DNA of 64,000 nucleotides from CAZDKK01 sp964603725. Lineage in GTDB: Bacteria > Eisenbacteria > RBG-16-71-46 > CAIMUX01 > WJJG01. The position numbers and the translations under genes were made by a program. Where the stretch lies: the NCBI GenBank assembly GCA_964603725.1, contig CAZRWW010000013.1:21872-85871 (forward strand), read 5' to 3'. Of the stretch, positions 7,179-16,582 are shown piece after piece. The notes under the pieces were generated by a model. It made no database searches, was not told where the DNA came from, and worked only from the letters and a program-made list of their open reading frames with translations. Position 1 is the first letter of the stretch. Each line of letters begins with the position of its first letter.

Positions 7179-8588
7179 CTACCCGAACAGGCGCACCAGC
7201 AGCAAGCTCAAGTCCGGCAAGTAGGTCACCAGCAGCAGGGCCACGAGCAGCACGAGCAGGAACGGCACCGACGCCGAGTAGACGCGCATGATCGGCTGCT
7301 TGAAGCGGAACGAGGAGATGAAGAGGTTCATGCCGACCGGCGGGGTGGAGTAGCCGATCTCGAGATTCGTCAGGAAGATGATCCCCAGGTGCGTCAGGTC
7401 TACGCCGTAGCGCATCGCGATCGGCACAATGAGCGGCACGACCACGACCAGCGCCGAGAAGATGTCCATCAGGCAGCCCACGATCAACAGCAGCACGTTG
7501 AGCGCCAGGAGGAACCCCAGCCGGCTGCCGATCAGGTGCTCGATCGCCCCGAGGATCTTCATGGGCACCTCGGCGTCGATCAGGTAGTTCGTCAACCCCA
7601 TGGCGCAGGCGAGGATGATCAGGATCCCGCCCACCAGCGTCATCGCCTCGCCCGCCACCGCGGGCAAGCGGCGCAGCGGCAGGTCGCGGTAGATGAAGAC
7701 CTCGACGACGAGCACATAGAGCGCCGTCACCGCGGCCGCCTCGGTGACGGTGAGCTTGCCGCCGTAGATGCCGCCCAGGAGGATGAAGGGCAGCGGCACC
7801 TCCCACGCGGCCTCGCGCAGCGCGCCCCAGAGCCGCCGCCAGCCGAAGGGGCTCTTGGCGATCGGTCGACGGCGGCTGTGCGCGAACGCCAGGATCGACA
7901 GGAGCGCGATGAGCAGGACCCCGGGCACGATCCCGGCCAGGAAGAGCCGGTCNNNNNNNNNNCGGTCGACGGTCGGCCCTTGCAGCGGGTCGGCCAGATT
8001 GGCGCCGGCCGAGGTGCTGGCCACGAAGCTGTAGATGATCAGCGCCAGGCTCGGCGGGAACAGGATCCCGAGGCTCCCGCCCGTTGTGAGCAACCCCAGG
8101 GTGAAGCGCTCCGGGTACTTCTCCTTGAGCAGAGCCGGCATGAGGAGGCCGCCCATGGCGATGATCGTGACCCCGCTCGCGCCGGTGAAGGCGGTGAAGA
8201 TTGCGCAGGCGATCAGCGCCACGATCGCCAGCCCGCCCGGGAACCAGCCCAGGGCCGCGCTCGTCAGCCGCACGAGGCGCCGGGGCGTGCCCGACTCGGC
8301 CGCGATGTAGCCGGCCAGCGTGAAGAGCGGGATCGAGATCAGCACGGGCGAGCTGGCCAGGCGCACCATCTCGGCGGCCACCGCGGAAGAGGAGATCCCC
8401 TGGGCCTGGAAAGCGACCAGCGCCACGAGCGCCAGCACCGCGAAAAGCGGCGTGCCCAGAATCGCCAACAGCGGCAAGAGCAGCCACCACACCCAGGCGC
8501 CCAGCCAACCGGCCAACGCCAGCGCCAGGGCGGCGACCGGCACGAGCACCGCGAGGGCCATGGGAAGGCGCGCCGGCAGACTACGCAT
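7179..8588 (-). CDS. dctM: TRAP transporter large permease (DctM family), interrupted by an assembly gap
   Basis: About 465 residues with a dozen or more hydrophobic helices. It is the ion-coupled channel subunit of a TRAP uptake system for organic acids or related solutes. Family segments include F-T-G-A-S-G-V-T-I-I-A-M-G-G and P-P-S-L-A-L-I-I-Y in the first half and N-L-E-I-G-Y-S-T-P-P-V-G-M-N near the end. Ten Ns at 7953-7962 interrupt the gene after the P-T-V-D segment; the frame is kept on both sides. It overlaps dctQ by 8 nt and completes the operon tatT-dctP-dctQ-dctM. The substrate cannot be told from sequence. Confidence 0.92.
   Translation of the reverse strand: MRSLPARLPMALAVLVPVAALALALAGWLGAWVWWLLLPLLAILGTPLFAVLALVALVAFQAQGISSSAVAAEMVRLASSPVLISIPLFTLAGYIAAESGTPRRLVRLTSAALGWFPGGLAIVALIACAIFTAFTGASGVTIIAMGGLLMPALLKEKYPERFTLGLLTTGGSLGILFPPSLALIIYSFVASTSAGANLADPLQGPTVDXXXXDRLFLAGIVPGVLLIALLSILAFAHSRRRPIAKSPFGWRRLWGALREAAWEVPLPFILLGGIYGGKLTVTEAAAVTALYVLVVEVFIYRDLPLRRLPAVAGEAMTLVGGILIILACAMGLTNYLIDAEVPMKILGAIEHLIGSRLGFLLALNVLLLIVGCLMDIFSALVVVVPLIVPIAMRYGVDLTHLGIIFLTNLEIGYSTPPVGMNLFISSFRFKQPIMRVYSASVPFLLVLLVALLLVTYLPDLSLLLVRLFG
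7953..7962. other. assembly gap (10 N), probably a false gap
   Basis: The five bases on each side of the Ns are identical (CGGTC at 7948-7952 and 7963-7967). Collapsing that overlap and the Ns removes 15 nt and gives an uninterrupted V-D-R-L-F-L-A-G stretch typical of DctM. Confidence 0.7.
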
Positions 8589-9252
8589 CGCGCCGCTCCC
8601 CGGCTGGACCGCCCTCGGCGCCGGCGCCCTGCGCGCTCAGGGCCACGTCGGCGTGGACCTCGCGCGCCAGCGCCCGGAGCTGCTCGCCGGGCGCGAGCGC
8701 GCGCTGCGCGAAGCGTCCCGCCATCAGGACGAACCCGAAGAAGATCACGCTGGTCAGCTGCCAGACGGGCAGGCCGAGCGGCCCGGTCGAGCCGAACTCG
8801 TGCTCCTGGCCCAGGTAGACCCACGCGGCCCGCGCCAGCACCGCGCAGATCAGCGCGGCGGCCAGCGTGGTCGCGCGCAGGATCAGGCGGCGGGGACCGG
8901 CCGGCAGCAGGTGACTGGCCACGTCCATCTGGATGTGCCGCAGGCGGCCGGTCGCCACGACTGCGGCGGTGAAGCCGATCCAGAGCACCAGGTGGCGCAG
9001 GAGTGGCTCGATCCACACGAGCCCGGTGTGAAATAGGTTGCGCAAGACGATCTGGAGCGTCGCGCCGGCCAGCATGAGCAGGACGAGCAGGGTGAGCGCC
9101 CAGCGCTCGACGCCGCGCACGCCCTCGTCCCACCGCCGGGCGCCCACGCGGCGGCGTATGAGCCACCGCCAGAGCAAACCGGCCGCCACGAGCGCCGCCA
9201 GGAGCGGGTAGAAGACGCCGGCCGGCGCGAGGGCGGTGAGAATCTGCGACAC
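8581..9252 (-). CDS. dctQ: TRAP transporter small permease (DctQ family)
   Basis: A 223-residue membrane protein with four main hydrophobic segments (about residues 12-30, 48-68, 82-100 and 130-150) as in DctQ. It carries the characteristic R-N-L-F-H-T-G-L-V-W-I-E-P-L-L-R-H segment and H-I-Q-M-D-V-A after the third helix. The small permease pairs with DctM in the inner membrane. There is a 50-residue Ala/Gly-rich C-terminal tail. The gene starts 28 nt after dctP and overlaps dctM by 8 nt, consistent with translational coupling. Confidence 0.9.
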   Translation of the reverse strand: MSQILTALAPAGVFYPLLAALVAAGLLWRWLIRRRVGARRWDEGVRGVERWALTLLVLLMLAGATLQIVLRNLFHTGLVWIEPLLRHLVLWIGFTAAVVATGRLRHIQMDVASHLLPAGPRRLILRATTLAAALICAVLARAAWVYLGQEHEFGSTGPLGLPVWQLTSVIFFGFVLMAGRFAQRALAPGEQLRALAREVHADVALSAQGAGAEGGPAGERRDA

Positions 9253-9280
9253 GACGCTCCGCTGGCTCCCTTCCCGGCGC

Positions 9281-10390
9281 TCAGGACCTTCCCCGCCCGA
9301 GCGCGGCCAGGAGCTGGTCGAGGAGGGCGCGATCGTAGAGCTTGCCCACCTGGTCCTCCCATACGCGGCGCCCGGTCACCTCGAAGCCCTCCACGGCCTG
9401 GGGCGTGACCGCCACGCGAGCGACATTGCGCTCGGCGATCACCGCGGCCGACTCCTCGTTTTCTCTGCGCGTGGCCCCCTGCAGGCGCTCGAAGATCTCG
9501 GCGGCGATGCGGTGCACGGTCGCCTGATCCTCGGGCGCGAGCTGATCGAAGGCCGACTTGCTGACCACCACCGCGCCCATGGAATGCGTGATCGGCACAT
9601 CGGTCATGCACTTCAGGCGCGTAAACCATTGGAGCGACAGACAACCGTAGGGCGTGCTGTAGATCGTGTCGATGATGCCGGTCTGCAAGCTGGTGAGCAC
9701 GTCGGTGACGTTGAGCGGCACCGGCGCGACGCCGAAGGCCTGCAGCAGCGCCTTGGCCAGCGGGTCGCCCTCCCACAGCCACATCTTCATCGACTTCAGG
9801 TCCTCGACCGAGCGCACCGGCGCCTGACTGAAGAGATACACGAACCCGACCTCGGCCCAGCCCAGGATCGTGAAGCCTCGCTCTCCCAGGCGCTGCTCGA
9901 AGATCGGGTCGAGCGCCTCGTGCGCGCGCTCGACCTCCTCCACGGTTCGGAACATGAAGGGCAGCTCCATGATGCGCAGCGAGGGCTCGATCTCGCCCAA
10001 TCCCACGCCCGTGAGCCCGGCGCCTTGGATCTGCCCGGTGCGGATCTTGCGCAGCACGTCGAGGTCGCCGCCCTGCGAGCCGCCCGCGTAGAAACGGAAC
10101 CCCACCCGATTGCCGGTCTCGGCGCGCACGCGCTCGTCGAACTCGCGCATCAGCTTCATCCAGGTCGTGCCATCCGGGGCGATCGTCGCGATCTTGATGA
10201 TCTTCTGGGGCTGGCCGGCCGCGCCGGCGCCCGCGCTGAGCCAGGGAGCCCCGGCGGCGAGCGCGACAGCGGCCGCGAGAACGGAAATGAGCATTGCGCC
10301 GGCAGCCCGGCGGCCGCGGCCGGCCGGACTCCATCGGCCCCGAGGGGACTCCGGGCGCTCTGGGAGCTCTGGGCTTGCGTCTCGCAGCAT
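9281..10390 (-). CDS. dctP: TRAP transporter substrate-binding protein (DctP family)
   Basis: About 369 residues: an N-terminal basic region with R-R followed by a hydrophobic export segment (residues 33-50), then a periplasmic ligand-binding domain. Family hallmarks are I-K-I-A-T-I-A-P-D-G-T-T-W at the start of the mature part, F-Y-A-G-G-S-Q-G-G-D, V-R-S-V-E-D-L-K-S-M-K-M-W and T-S-L-Q-T-G-I-I-D-T-I-Y-S-T-P. The helix pair near residue 300 is normal. I chose the ATG at 10390; AGGAG lies 11 nt upstream, but an internal ATG at 10297 directly before the hydrophobic segment is an alternative. It is the extracytoplasmic receptor for DctQM. Confidence 0.9.
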   Translation of the reverse strand: MLRDASPELPERPESPRGRWSPAGRGRRAAGAMLISVLAAAVALAAGAPWLSAGAGAAGQPQKIIKIATIAPDGTTWMKLMREFDERVRAETGNRVGFRFYAGGSQGGDLDVLRKIRTGQIQGAGLTGVGLGEIEPSLRIMELPFMFRTVEEVERAHEALDPIFEQRLGERGFTILGWAEVGFVYLFSQAPVRSVEDLKSMKMWLWEGDPLAKALLQAFGVAPVPLNVTDVLTSLQTGIIDTIYSTPYGCLSLQWFTRLKCMTDVPITHSMGAVVVSKSAFDQLAPEDQATVHRIAAEIFERLQGATRRENEESAAVIAERNVARVAVTPQAVEGFEVTGRRVWEDQVGKLYDRALLDQLLAALGRGRS

Positions 10391-10566
10391 CGGTTTCGGC
10401 ACTCCTGTCTCGTCCAGATCCCGCCGCCGGCATCCGGGCGGCCGCGCGAGGACCATGTCGCCCTGGTTACCCCGCCTGCGCCGTCTTTGCTTCGCCCGAG
10501 AAGCCCGCGTCCCGCCGGCGAGGCCGCCTGGCGTCTCGCCCGCGGCCGCAAGCGGCCCGCCCCCGG

Positions 10567-11538
10567 TCAGAACAGCTCGATCTTGGCGTCCGCCAGACGC
10601 AGCGCCTGCTCGCGCGCCACGAGGTTGACCAGACGCGTCTCGGGAGCCAGATCCGCGGGCGCGTCGAGCACTTCCCGCAGCGTCGCGTCGAACAGCTCCT
10701 CGTTCAGAGCCGCCGTGCAGAAATGGCGCGCATAGAAGACCTGGTAGATGTGAAAGCCGCGCTCGGTCAGGGCAAAGGCCCGCTGGAAGAGCCGGTCGGC
10801 CTGCGCGAGGTCCCCGCCGAGCATGGGCGGCGTGAGCGTGAGCATCAACGCCTTGAGCACATAGGGCATGCCGAAGAAGTACTCCGGCTCGAGCTCGATC
10901 GCCGCATCGGTCAGGGCGTGGACGTAGGGCAGATCCGCCAGCTCGCGCGGCTCATCGAGGTTCGCCAGCACGTGCTTGCCCAGGCACACCGCCGTCCAGG
11001 TCATCAGCGGCGCCAGCTCGCGCGGCTCGCGCCGGGCGATGGCGGCGCGCAGGGCGTCCGGTCCCTGCCGCCAGGCCTCGTCGAACCACTCCAGCCGCCG
11101 CAGGTAGCGCAGGCCGAGCTCCTTGCCCTCCTCATAGAGCCGCTCGGCCCGTTCTTGATCCTCATCCTCGACGAAGATGATCGCAAAGCTGCCGTAGAGC
11201 TGCGCCGCGGCCGTCCAGGTCTCCAGACGCTCCGGATCGGAACGGCACAGGCCGCGCAGCAGGAGGATCTGCCCCGGGATGCCCTCGCGCACGGTTCCGA
11301 CGTCCCCCGAGGCATAGGCCTCGAGCACGGCGGCGTCGATGACCGGCACGATGGAGTAGACAGCCAGCTTCTGAACTGAGCATCCGGTCATCGCCAACAG
11401 GAGGGTCGCCAGGAGCGGCCAGGCCGGCGCCAACGCCTCGGCCAGGCCGCTCCCGCGCGGTCTTCTCTGGACGGCCTGAACGGCTCCGGCCCCTCGGGTC
11501 GGAGGCGCGCCCTCGCCAACTTCTGCGCTTCCCTGCAT
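10567..11538 (-). CDS. TRAP transporter TatT component lipoprotein
   Basis: A 323-residue predicted lipoprotein. After a 30-residue basic leader there is a hydrophobic segment ending in the lipobox-like L-A-M-T-G-C. The rest is helical with repeats typical of the TatT (T-component) family: a long A-L-T-D-A-A-I-E-L-E-P-E-Y segment and Q-A-D-R-L-F-Q-R-A-F. In Treponema the TatT protein forms a trimer that binds its DctP partner in the periplasm. Here it is the first gene of the dctPQM operon, the expected arrangement. The ATG at 11538 is the simplest start; an upstream start at 11574 is possible. Confidence 0.8.
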   Translation of the reverse strand: MQGSAEVGEGAPPTRGAGAVQAVQRRPRGSGLAEALAPAWPLLATLLLAMTGCSVQKLAVYSIVPVIDAAVLEAYASGDVGTVREGIPGQILLLRGLCRSDPERLETWTAAAQLYGSFAIIFVEDEDQERAERLYEEGKELGLRYLRRLEWFDEAWRQGPDALRAAIARREPRELAPLMTWTAVCLGKHVLANLDEPRELADLPYVHALTDAAIELEPEYFFGMPYVLKALMLTLTPPMLGGDLAQADRLFQRAFALTERGFHIYQVFYARHFCTAALNEELFDATLREVLDAPADLAPETRLVNLVAREQALRLADAKIELF

Positions 11539-11861
11539 TGGCCGGACATTACGGCACCCCCCCGACCCAGTCAAACAACCCGCTCAAACACAGGCTCAAT
11601 CACCACGCCCGGTGGAAGATCCAGGGAACCTGCCGGCCCACGAGGTGTAACAGGCTGGCGATTTGTACGGGGTGGTGCCGCAGAGGCGGGGTCTTGACCC
11701 CCTGAGCCCTGGTTGCGTATAATGCCCACTTTGCAGTCACATAACTGTTTGTCAGTCAACTAGTTACGAAGCTCGACCCTGATCGGGAGCGAGCCGAGAA
11801 GCCCGATCGATCAGCAAGCCTGATCGACGACGTAGGACCTGGTCAATCGAGAGGACCGACC
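11539..11861. other. intergenic region between divergent TRAP and Gld operons
   Basis: This 323-nt stretch holds no gene. Apart from the promoter at 11694-11723 for the plus-strand operon I see no repeat. A minus-strand promoter for tatT is not obvious. Confidence 0.6.
11694..11723 (+). promoter_or_regulatory. sigma-70 promoter of the gldA-like operon
   Basis: A -35 TTGACC (11694-11699), 18-nt spacer and perfect -10 TATAAT (11718-11723). Transcription would start near 11730, about 130 nt before the first ATG of the ABC-transporter operon. It is the best-scoring promoter by eye in the window. Confidence 0.75.
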
Positions 11862-12803
11862 ATGATCGAGGTCAATCGCCTCACCAAGCGCTTCGGCGCC
11901 ACGGTTGCCCTGAACGGCGTCTCCTTCGACGTCGCGCGGGGCGAGGTCCTGGGCCTGCTGGGGCCCAATGGCGCGGGCAAGACGACGGCCATGCGGGTGA
12001 TCACCTGCTACATCCCGGCCGACGAGGGCACGGCCACCGTCTCGGGCCACGACATCGCCACCCAGAGCGTCGAGGTGCGCCGCGCGATCGGCTACCTGCC
12101 AGAGAGCGCCCCGCTTTACCAGGACATGGGGGTGGTAGAGTACCTGCGCTTCATGGGCCGCGTGCGCGGGCTCGACGACCCGCGCCTGGCCCAGCGCACC
12201 GATGAGATGATCGAGGTCTGCGGCCTCGGTCGCATGGCCCACCGGGTCATCGGCACGCTGTCGAAGGGCTACCGCCAGCGCGTGGGCCTCGCGCAGAGCC
12301 TCATCCACGACCCGCAGGTGCTGATCCTGGATGAGCCCACCTCGGGCCTCGATCCCAACCAGATCGTGGAGATCCGCAGCTTGATCAAGCGCATCGGCCA
12401 GGAGAAGACCATCATCCTGAGCACCCACATCCTGCCCGAGGTGGAATCCACCTGCTCCCGCGTGCTGATCATCAACGAGGGGGTGATCGTCGCCAGCGGC
12501 ACGCCGGGCGAGCTGGCCAGCCAGTCGGCCGGCGAGCAACACATCTACGTGACGATCAAGGGCGACGCGGCGCGGATCGAGCCGGTCCTGCGCGAGAGCG
12601 GAGTGGCCGGCGGGCTGCGGCTGATCACGGCGCGTCCGGACCGCGTGCGCTACGCGATCACGGCCGCGGGCGACGAGCCCGAGGCGGCGCTCTTCGCCCT
12701 GGCGGTCAAGCAGGGTTGGGTGCTCACCGAGTTGCACCGCGAGGAGGTCAGTCTGGAACAGGTCTTCACACGCCTGACGACGCGGGAGGCCGTGAACGCC
12801 TAG
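11862..12803 (+). CDS. ABC transporter ATP-binding protein, GldA-like
   Basis: A 313-residue ATPase. Walker A is G-P-N-G-A-G-K-T-T near residue 38. The signature is L-S-K-G-Y-R-Q-R-V-G, Walker B is L-I-L-D-E-P-T-S-G-L-D, and the switch histidine lies in S-T-H-I. The K-G-Y-R-Q-R signature variant and the C-terminal extension (residues 220-313) are typical of the ABC-2 group that includes GldA of gliding bacteria. The next genes encode an ABC-2 permease and GldG-like protein, so it powers that complex at the inner membrane. A GAGAGGA motif precedes the ATG. Confidence 0.9.
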   Translation: MIEVNRLTKRFGATVALNGVSFDVARGEVLGLLGPNGAGKTTAMRVITCYIPADEGTATVSGHDIATQSVEVRRAIGYLPESAPLYQDMGVVEYLRFMGRVRGLDDPRLAQRTDEMIEVCGLGRMAHRVIGTLSKGYRQRVGLAQSLIHDPQVLILDEPTSGLDPNQIVEIRSLIKRIGQEKTIILSTHILPEVESTCSRVLIINEGVIVASGTPGELASQSAGEQHIYVTIKGDAARIEPVLRESGVAGGLRLITARPDRVRYAITAAGDEPEAALFALAVKQGWVLTELHREEVSLEQVFTRLTTREAVNA

Positions 12804-12855
12804 CTCCCCGCGGCGGGGGCGGCCATCCGCCACGCGCGGAGGTGGGGGATTTCTG

Positions 12856-13578
12856 ATGCGCAATGCATGGATCATCGCGAGCAGGGAGTTTCGCAGCTAC
12901 TTCAACTCCACGATCGCCTACGTCTTCCTGGTGGTCTTCCTGGTCTTCACGGCGCTGCTCTTCTTCGAGCTGCAGAAGTTCTTCGTGATCGGCCAGGCGA
13001 CGCTGCGCGACTTCTTCGGCCTGGTGCCCATCGTGCTGCTCTTCTTCGTGCCGGCCATCTCGATGCGCATGTGGGCCGAGGAGCGCAAGCTGGGCACGCT
13101 CGAGATGCTCATGACCCTGCCGGTCAAGGACTGGGAAGTGGTCGTGGGCAAGTTCCTGGCGAGCTTCCTCTTCCTGCTGCTGGGCGTGGCCCTCACCCTG
13201 CCGCTGGCGATCATCGTCGGCGCGCTGGGACCGCTCGACTGGGGCACGACCTTCTGCGGCTACCTGGGTCTGGCGCTGCTGGGCGCCACGTACCTGTCGA
13301 TCGGACTGTGGATCTCGAGCACGACCGAGAACCAGATCGTCGCCTTCATCGGCGCGGCCGTGTTGTGCACGATCCTCTTCCTGGCCGGCGTGGACTTGAT
13401 CCTGACCTCGCTGCCGCGCTGGCTGGTGCCGTTCATGAAGGGGCTGTCGGTGGGCAGTCACTTCGACTCGGTGCAGCGCGGCGTGATCGACTCGCGCGAC
13501 ATCATCTACTACCTGTCGATGATCGGATTCTTCCTGTTCCTCAATGCCCGCTCGGTCGAGGACCGCATGGGCAAGTAG
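12856..13578 (+). CDS. ABC-2 type permease, GldF-like
   Basis: A 240-residue inner-membrane protein with six hydrophobic segments. It begins with I-I-A-S-R-E-F-R-S-Y-F-N-S-T-I-A-Y-V-F-L, the standard N-terminus of GldF-type permeases. It has a conserved M-R-M-W-A-E-E-R-K-L-G-T-L-E-M-L-M-T-L coupling segment, and ends in a short D-R-M-G-K tail. It lies 52 nt downstream of the ATPase gene. In Flavobacterium, GldA/F/G were first linked to gliding; most bacteria carrying them do not glide, and the transported substrate is unknown. Confidence 0.9.
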   Translation: MRNAWIIASREFRSYFNSTIAYVFLVVFLVFTALLFFELQKFFVIGQATLRDFFGLVPIVLLFFVPAISMRMWAEERKLGTLEMLMTLPVKDWEVVVGKFLASFLFLLLGVALTLPLAIIVGALGPLDWGTTFCGYLGLALLGATYLSIGLWISSTTENQIVAFIGAAVLCTILFLAGVDLILTSLPRWLVPFMKGLSVGSHFDSVQRGVIDSRDIIYYLSMIGFFLFLNARSVEDRMGK

Positions 13579-13649
13579 CGGGAAGCGGCGGCGGGGGGCG
13601 GGTCCCCGCGCGCGCTGAGGAGCACTTGACGGAGAGGAGAAGCCAAGAG

Positions 13650-15470
13650 ATGGCAGGCATGGCAGGCAAGCGCGGCCGGATCACCAGCACCGTGGCGGGC
13701 GTCATCCTGGTGGCAGCCATTCTGGTGCTGGTCAACGTCATCGCCGCGGGGAGCTTCGTGCGCCTCGACCTGACCGAGCAGAAGGAGTTCACGATCTCGC
13801 GCGCCACCAAGGACGTCCTGCGTGAGCTCGAGGACCTGGTCACGATCACGGTCTACATGACCCAGGACCTCCCGACGCAGCTCGCGACACTCCGGCGCCA
13901 GATCTCCGACACGCTCGACGAGTACCGCACCTACGGCCGCGGCCACGTGCAGGTCGACTTCGTCGACCCGGCCAAGGATCCGCAGCTCGAGCAGAAGATG
14001 CGCACGCTGGGCATCCCCCAGATCACCGCGCAGACGCTCGACAAGGACCAGTTCCAGGCGGTGAACATCTACCTGGGCATCGGCATCACCTACCTCGATC
14101 GCCAGGAGGTCATCCCGGTCGTGCAGGACACCTACACGCTCGAATACGACCTCACCTCCGCCATCCTCAAGGTCAGCCGAGAGAAGTCCTATGTCGTGGG
14201 CGTGCTCACCGGCCCGGTCGCGCACGACCTGAATCGCAGCCTGGCGAGCATGAGCGAGATGCTGCGCAAGCAGTTCACCGTGCGCGGCGTCGACCTGCGC
14301 GCCGGCCAGGAGGAGGTGCCGCCGGACATCGACCTCCTGATCGTCCCCGGTCCCAAGGACGTGCCGGACGCGGTGCAGTACCGGATCGACCAGTACCTGA
14401 TGCGCGGCGGTCGGATCCTGTTCCTGGTGGATGGGATCGGACTGCCGGAGGGCGGCGGCTTGCAGGCGCTGCCGCTCGAGTCGGGCCTCGGCGATTTGCT
14501 GGCCCACTACGGCGTGCGCGTGCAGAACGCGCTGGCGCTGGATCAGCTCAATGCCACCGCCTCCTTCTCGAGCGGGTTCATCCGCTACTCGCTGCCCTAC
14601 CCGTACTGGGTCAAGGCGGTCCCCGACCTGCTCAACAAGGAGAACCCGATCACCAACCGGCTCGAGACGCTGGTGCTGCCGTGGACGGCCCCGCTCGAAG
14701 TGGACGTTCCCATCGCCGCCGGCGACCCGCTCGGGCACATTCGCGATCTGCAGAAGGCGGATCGCGAGGCGCGCAAGAAGATGGCCAGCCAAATGGGCGT
14801 CGAGCTACCGCCGGAGGAGCCCGGGGCCGCGGACGAAGGCTCCGGCGCCGGCCCCGAGGCGACCGCGGGCGCGGCGCTCCAGGCCAGCGTGCTGGCGCGC
14901 ACGTCGCCCAACGCCTGGAAGGTGTCGGGCTACTACAATCTCAACCCGCAGCAGCGCTTCGCTCCCGCGGGCGAGACGGAACCCCTGGTCACCGCCGTCG
15001 CGCTGTCCGGGACTTTCACGAGCTACTACCAGAGCAACCCGGTGCCCGACCTGACCCCGGCGGCGCCGGCGGGCGAAACCGAGGGCGAAGACCCGGCTCA
15101 CAGCTCTTTCGCCTCGGGGAACCCGGGCGTGCAGCTGCTGGACAGCCCCGACACGCGCATCGTCGTGGTGGGCAACGCGCTCTTCGCCACCGACCAGTTC
15201 CTCGGCCAGTTCCCCGAGAACTCGGTCTTCCTGCTCAACGCCGTCGACTGGATGACGCTGGGCGATCGGCTGATCTCCATCCGCTCGCGCGGCGCCACGG
15301 ACCGCCCCATCAAGGCGCTGTCCGACGCGGCCAAGTCGACGCTCAAGCTGGTCGGCATTCTCGGCGCGCCGGCGCTGGTGGTCGCCTTCGGGCTGGTGCG
15401 CTTCGGCCTGCGGCGCAAGGCGAGCAGAGCGCGCGAGGCGGCCCAGCAGCGGGCCGCGACGCTGCCCTAG
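13650..15470 (+). CDS. GldG-like ABC transporter auxiliary protein
   Basis: A 606-residue protein with one N-terminal transmembrane segment (residues about 12-35), a large periplasmic region and a C-terminal transmembrane helix near residues 565-585 followed by an R-R-K-A tail. The start of the periplasmic part, R-L-D-L-T-E-Q-K-E-F-T-I-S-R-A-T, is the GldG/DUF-type ABC auxiliary signature. A further L-I-V-P-G-P-K-D-V segment belongs to the same domain. Residues about 385-430 are an Ala/Glu/Gly-rich low-complexity insert. GGAGAGGAG lies 10 nt before the ATG. Operon position after ATPase and permease fits an accessory role in the same complex. Confidence 0.88.
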   Translation: MAGMAGKRGRITSTVAGVILVAAILVLVNVIAAGSFVRLDLTEQKEFTISRATKDVLRELEDLVTITVYMTQDLPTQLATLRRQISDTLDEYRTYGRGHVQVDFVDPAKDPQLEQKMRTLGIPQITAQTLDKDQFQAVNIYLGIGITYLDRQEVIPVVQDTYTLEYDLTSAILKVSREKSYVVGVLTGPVAHDLNRSLASMSEMLRKQFTVRGVDLRAGQEEVPPDIDLLIVPGPKDVPDAVQYRIDQYLMRGGRILFLVDGIGLPEGGGLQALPLESGLGDLLAHYGVRVQNALALDQLNATASFSSGFIRYSLPYPYWVKAVPDLLNKENPITNRLETLVLPWTAPLEVDVPIAAGDPLGHIRDLQKADREARKKMASQMGVELPPEEPGAADEGSGAGPEATAGAALQASVLARTSPNAWKVSGYYNLNPQQRFAPAGETEPLVTAVALSGTFTSYYQSNPVPDLTPAAPAGETEGEDPAHSSFASGNPGVQLLDSPDTRIVVVGNALFATDQFLGQFPENSVFLLNAVDWMTLGDRLISIRSRGATDRPIKALSDAAKSTLKLVGILGAPALVVAFGLVRFGLRRKASRAREAAQQRAATLP

Positions 15471-15535
15471 GCCCTGGCGCCCGGCGGGGTGGGATTCCTG
15501 GAGGCCGTGATTCGATCGATGGAGGTCCAGATTCG

Positions 15536-16522
15536 ATGAAGCCGAAGACAACGATCATCCTCGCCGCCGTGGCGGCGCTGTTGGTCCTGATCGCCCTGCT
15601 CTCGACTCGCACCGAGCGCCAGCGCGAGACGCTCGATTCCGGGCCGATCTTCCCCGACCTGAAGGCCGAGACGCTCGGCAAGATCGTGATCGCGGGAGAC
15701 GCCAAGACCGTCGAGCTCGTCAAGCGGGGCGATAAGTGGCTGGTGGCGACCGAGGGCGACTATCCGGCCGATCCGCAGGCGGTGGAGCGCATCGTCGAGA
15801 AGCTGGCCCTCTTCGACCGCAAGCATCTGCGCTCGCGCAACCCCGAGATGCAGAGCACCTTCGAGGTCGATGACGCCTCGGGCGTCGAGGTGCGGATGGC
15901 CGACGCGGGCGGCCAGGAAGTGGCCCATTTCCGCATGGGCAAGAACGGGCCGGACTTCCGCAGCCAGTACGTCCGCCCCGCCGGGCGCGACGAGGTCTAT
16001 CTTCTCCCCGAGCACCTGAAGTCGGTTCTCGACCCCGCCCGGCAGACCTGGCGCGACAAGACCATCCTGGCCTTCAGCACGGACAAGGTGAAGCAGCTCG
16101 AGATCGCCGCCGCCGGCGCCGCGCCGATCGTGGTCGTCAAGGACGACCAGGGCAACTTCGCCCTCACCGCGCCCGAGGCCGCACCGGCCAAGAAAGGCAT
16201 CGTCGAAGGGACGCTGCGAACCCTCTCCTCGCTGCGATGCGACGCCTTCCCGGACAGCCTGGTCGCCGCGGCGGCCGTGGGGCTGGAGCCGCCCGAGCAG
16301 CGGGTGATCGTCTCGCTCGACGACGGCGCGACCCACGAGCTTTACATCGGTCAAGAGGTCGAGACGGCCCGCCATTACGTCAAGAAGGCGGGCGACGACA
16401 CGATCTTCCTGCTGAGCAAGGGGCGCGTGACCGGGATCCTGCGCACGCTCGAGGATCTCAAGGAGACGGCGGCGCCGCCGGCCGAGCCCGAGGCGGTGAC
16501 GCTCCCGGGAGGCGGGCGGTAG
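15536..16522 (+). CDS. DUF4340-like membrane-anchored protein
   Basis: A 328-residue protein with an N-terminal signal anchor (T-I-I-L-A-A-V-A-A-L-L-V-L-I-A-L-L) and a periplasmic part made of repeated beta-rich units with W-x-x-x-x-E-G-D-Y-P-A-D and Y-V-R-P-A-G-R-D-E-V-Y-L-L segments. This pattern fits DUF4340, which is regularly encoded after GldG-like proteins. Its biochemical role is unknown; it probably belongs to the GldAFG complex on the periplasmic side. GGAGGT stands 9 nt before the ATG. It is the last gene of the operon. Confidence 0.8.
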   Translation: MKPKTTIILAAVAALLVLIALLSTRTERQRETLDSGPIFPDLKAETLGKIVIAGDAKTVELVKRGDKWLVATEGDYPADPQAVERIVEKLALFDRKHLRSRNPEMQSTFEVDDASGVEVRMADAGGQEVAHFRMGKNGPDFRSQYVRPAGRDEVYLLPEHLKSVLDPARQTWRDKTILAFSTDKVKQLEIAAAGAAPIVVVKDDQGNFALTAPEAAPAKKGIVEGTLRTLSSLRCDAFPDSLVAAAAVGLEPPEQRVIVSLDDGATHELYIGQEVETARHYVKKAGDDTIFLLSKGRVTGILRTLEDLKETAAPPAEPEAVTLPGGGR

Positions 16523-16582
16523 CCGCACTGGGCGGAGCGGGCCGGCGCCTGGGATTGTGCCGCGCAGCGCCCTGGGTCCAGA

